A stretch of DNA of 64,000 nt from Bacteroidales bacterium. GTDB lineage: Bacteria > Bacteroidota > Bacteroidia > Bacteroidales > Muribaculaceae. Below the pieces are notes generated by a model that did not search any database, had not been told where the DNA came from, and saw only the letters and a list, made by a program, of their open reading frames with translations. The DNA lies in NCBI GenBank assembly GCA_019415705.1, contig DXYS01000086.1:88226-152225 (forward strand), written 5' to 3'. How positions within the stretch are numbered: position 1 is the first letter of the stretch; each line of letters opens with the position of its first letter. A program made the position numbers and the translations under genes. This document shows, in pieces, positions 63,571-64,000 of the stretch.

Positions 63571-64000
63571 ATGCTTACAGAAAAAGAGAAGATGTTATCG
63601 GGTGAGCCTTATGATTGTGGAGACATCGCATTAATCACCAGATGGCATCTTGCCAAACAGTTGCAGAGAGAATATAATAACACTCCGTCAGACAATGCAG
63701 AACGACTTTCCTCGCTACTCGACGAGTTAATTGGTTCGCGAGGCGAAAACGTGTGGATTTCGGCACCCTTCTTCGTGGATTACGGTGAAAACATACATAT
63801 CGGCAAAAACGTGGAAATAAACATGAACTGTATTTTTTTGGACTGCAACACAATCACTATCGGGGATTATTCCGGAATAGGCCCGGGAGTGCATATCTAC
63901 ACTGCTTTCCATTCCACCATTCCACAGGAACGCTTAGGTGAAAACAGGGCTCAATCCGAAATCCCGGTGCATTTGTTAAAACAGATGGAATCGAGTGTTA
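63571..64000 (+). CDS. Sugar O-acetyltransferase (maltose/galactoside type), cut by window end
   Basis: The first 143 residues of a left-handed beta-helix acetyltransferase. MLTEKEKMLSGEPYDCGDI is the usual N-terminal Mac domain start. Hexapeptide repeats follow: WISAPFFVDYGENIHIGKNV, then NCIFLDCNTITIGDYSGIGP and GVHIYTAFHS, where His is the catalytic residue region. These enzymes move acetyl from acetyl-CoA to sugars. After EIPVH the reading (LLKQMESSV) no longer fits a hexapeptide strand, so a frameshift near 63970 or a divergent loop is possible; the window ends before this can be settled. Confidence 0.75.
   Translation, partial: MLTEKEKMLSGEPYDCGDIALITRWHLAKQLQREYNNTPSDNAERLSSLLDELIGSRGENVWISAPFFVDYGENIHIGKNVEINMNCIFLDCNTITIGDYSGIGPGVHIYTAFHSTIPQERLGENRAQSEIPVHLLKQMESSV

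Noticed and set aside
1..64000. CRISPR arrays, insertion sequences and prophage genes
   Set aside because: No regularly spaced repeats, transposases, integrases or phage structural genes are seen anywhere in the window.

Overview
The window looks like chromosome of a gut Bacteroidales, most likely of the Muribaculaceae type. The signs are promoters of the form TTTG-N19-21-TAnnTTTG, almost no Shine-Dalgarno sites, GldB, type IX-style C-terminal sorting domains, a MalQ with two starch-binding modules, a B12-dependent class II ribonucleotide reductase and a PorT-like barrel. The assignment rests on these family traits, not on a search.

Layout. 1-2.7 kb: the tail of a LysM protein and an OPT oligopeptide transporter. 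2.7-5.6 kb: a monocistronic DUF4062-STAND NTPase with a degenerate P-loop. 5.7-8.4 kb: MalQ. 8.5-9.4 kb: a tightly overlapped DUF3791-DUF3990-DUF3791 module that looks like a toxin-antitoxin unit. 9.6-17.3 kb: class II RNR, a nitroreductase, DnaA with a palindrome-rich upstream region, an Mla/MCE protein and a cell-wall amidase. 17.4-24.9 kb: GldB, a redoxin-like protein without its cysteines, YitT, ZnuA and ZnuC without a visible permease, a K+/H+ antiporter, a Nudix hydrolase, a small lipoprotein and an unrecognised basic coiled-coil protein.

25-35.4 kb: a secreted-protein cluster of two large multidomain surface proteins and a subtilisin, all with sorting-type C-termini, around a divergent promoter region. 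35.5-37.3 kb: tRNA-Leu, rubrerythrin, a META-domain lipoprotein and HU. 37.4-40.9 kb: two overlapping rhomboids, an EEP phosphodiesterase and a formate/nitrite channel. 41-51.3 kb: a barrel protein on the minus strand, then a long plus-strand run of ThiE-like protein, flippase, NfeD protease, KdsB, an M16 homologue without its zinc motif, MATE, a FucP-like sugar symporter, and a Y-family polymerase with a YolD-like partner.

51.3-62.9 kb: one nine-gene minus-strand operon for pectin and galacturonate use. It joins envelope enzymes (a serine hydrolase, a CE12-CE8 fusion, a DUF4861 lipoprotein) to uptake (ExuT) and the cytosolic isomerase pathway UxaC, UxaB, UxaA, KdgK and Eda, which ends at pyruvate and glyceraldehyde-3-phosphate. 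No SusC/SusD pair or regulator lies in the window. The right end holds tRNA-Ser and a cut-off hexapeptide acetyltransferase.

The best candidates for something undescribed are the STAND protein, the DUF3791/DUF3990 module and the palindromic region upstream of dnaA.
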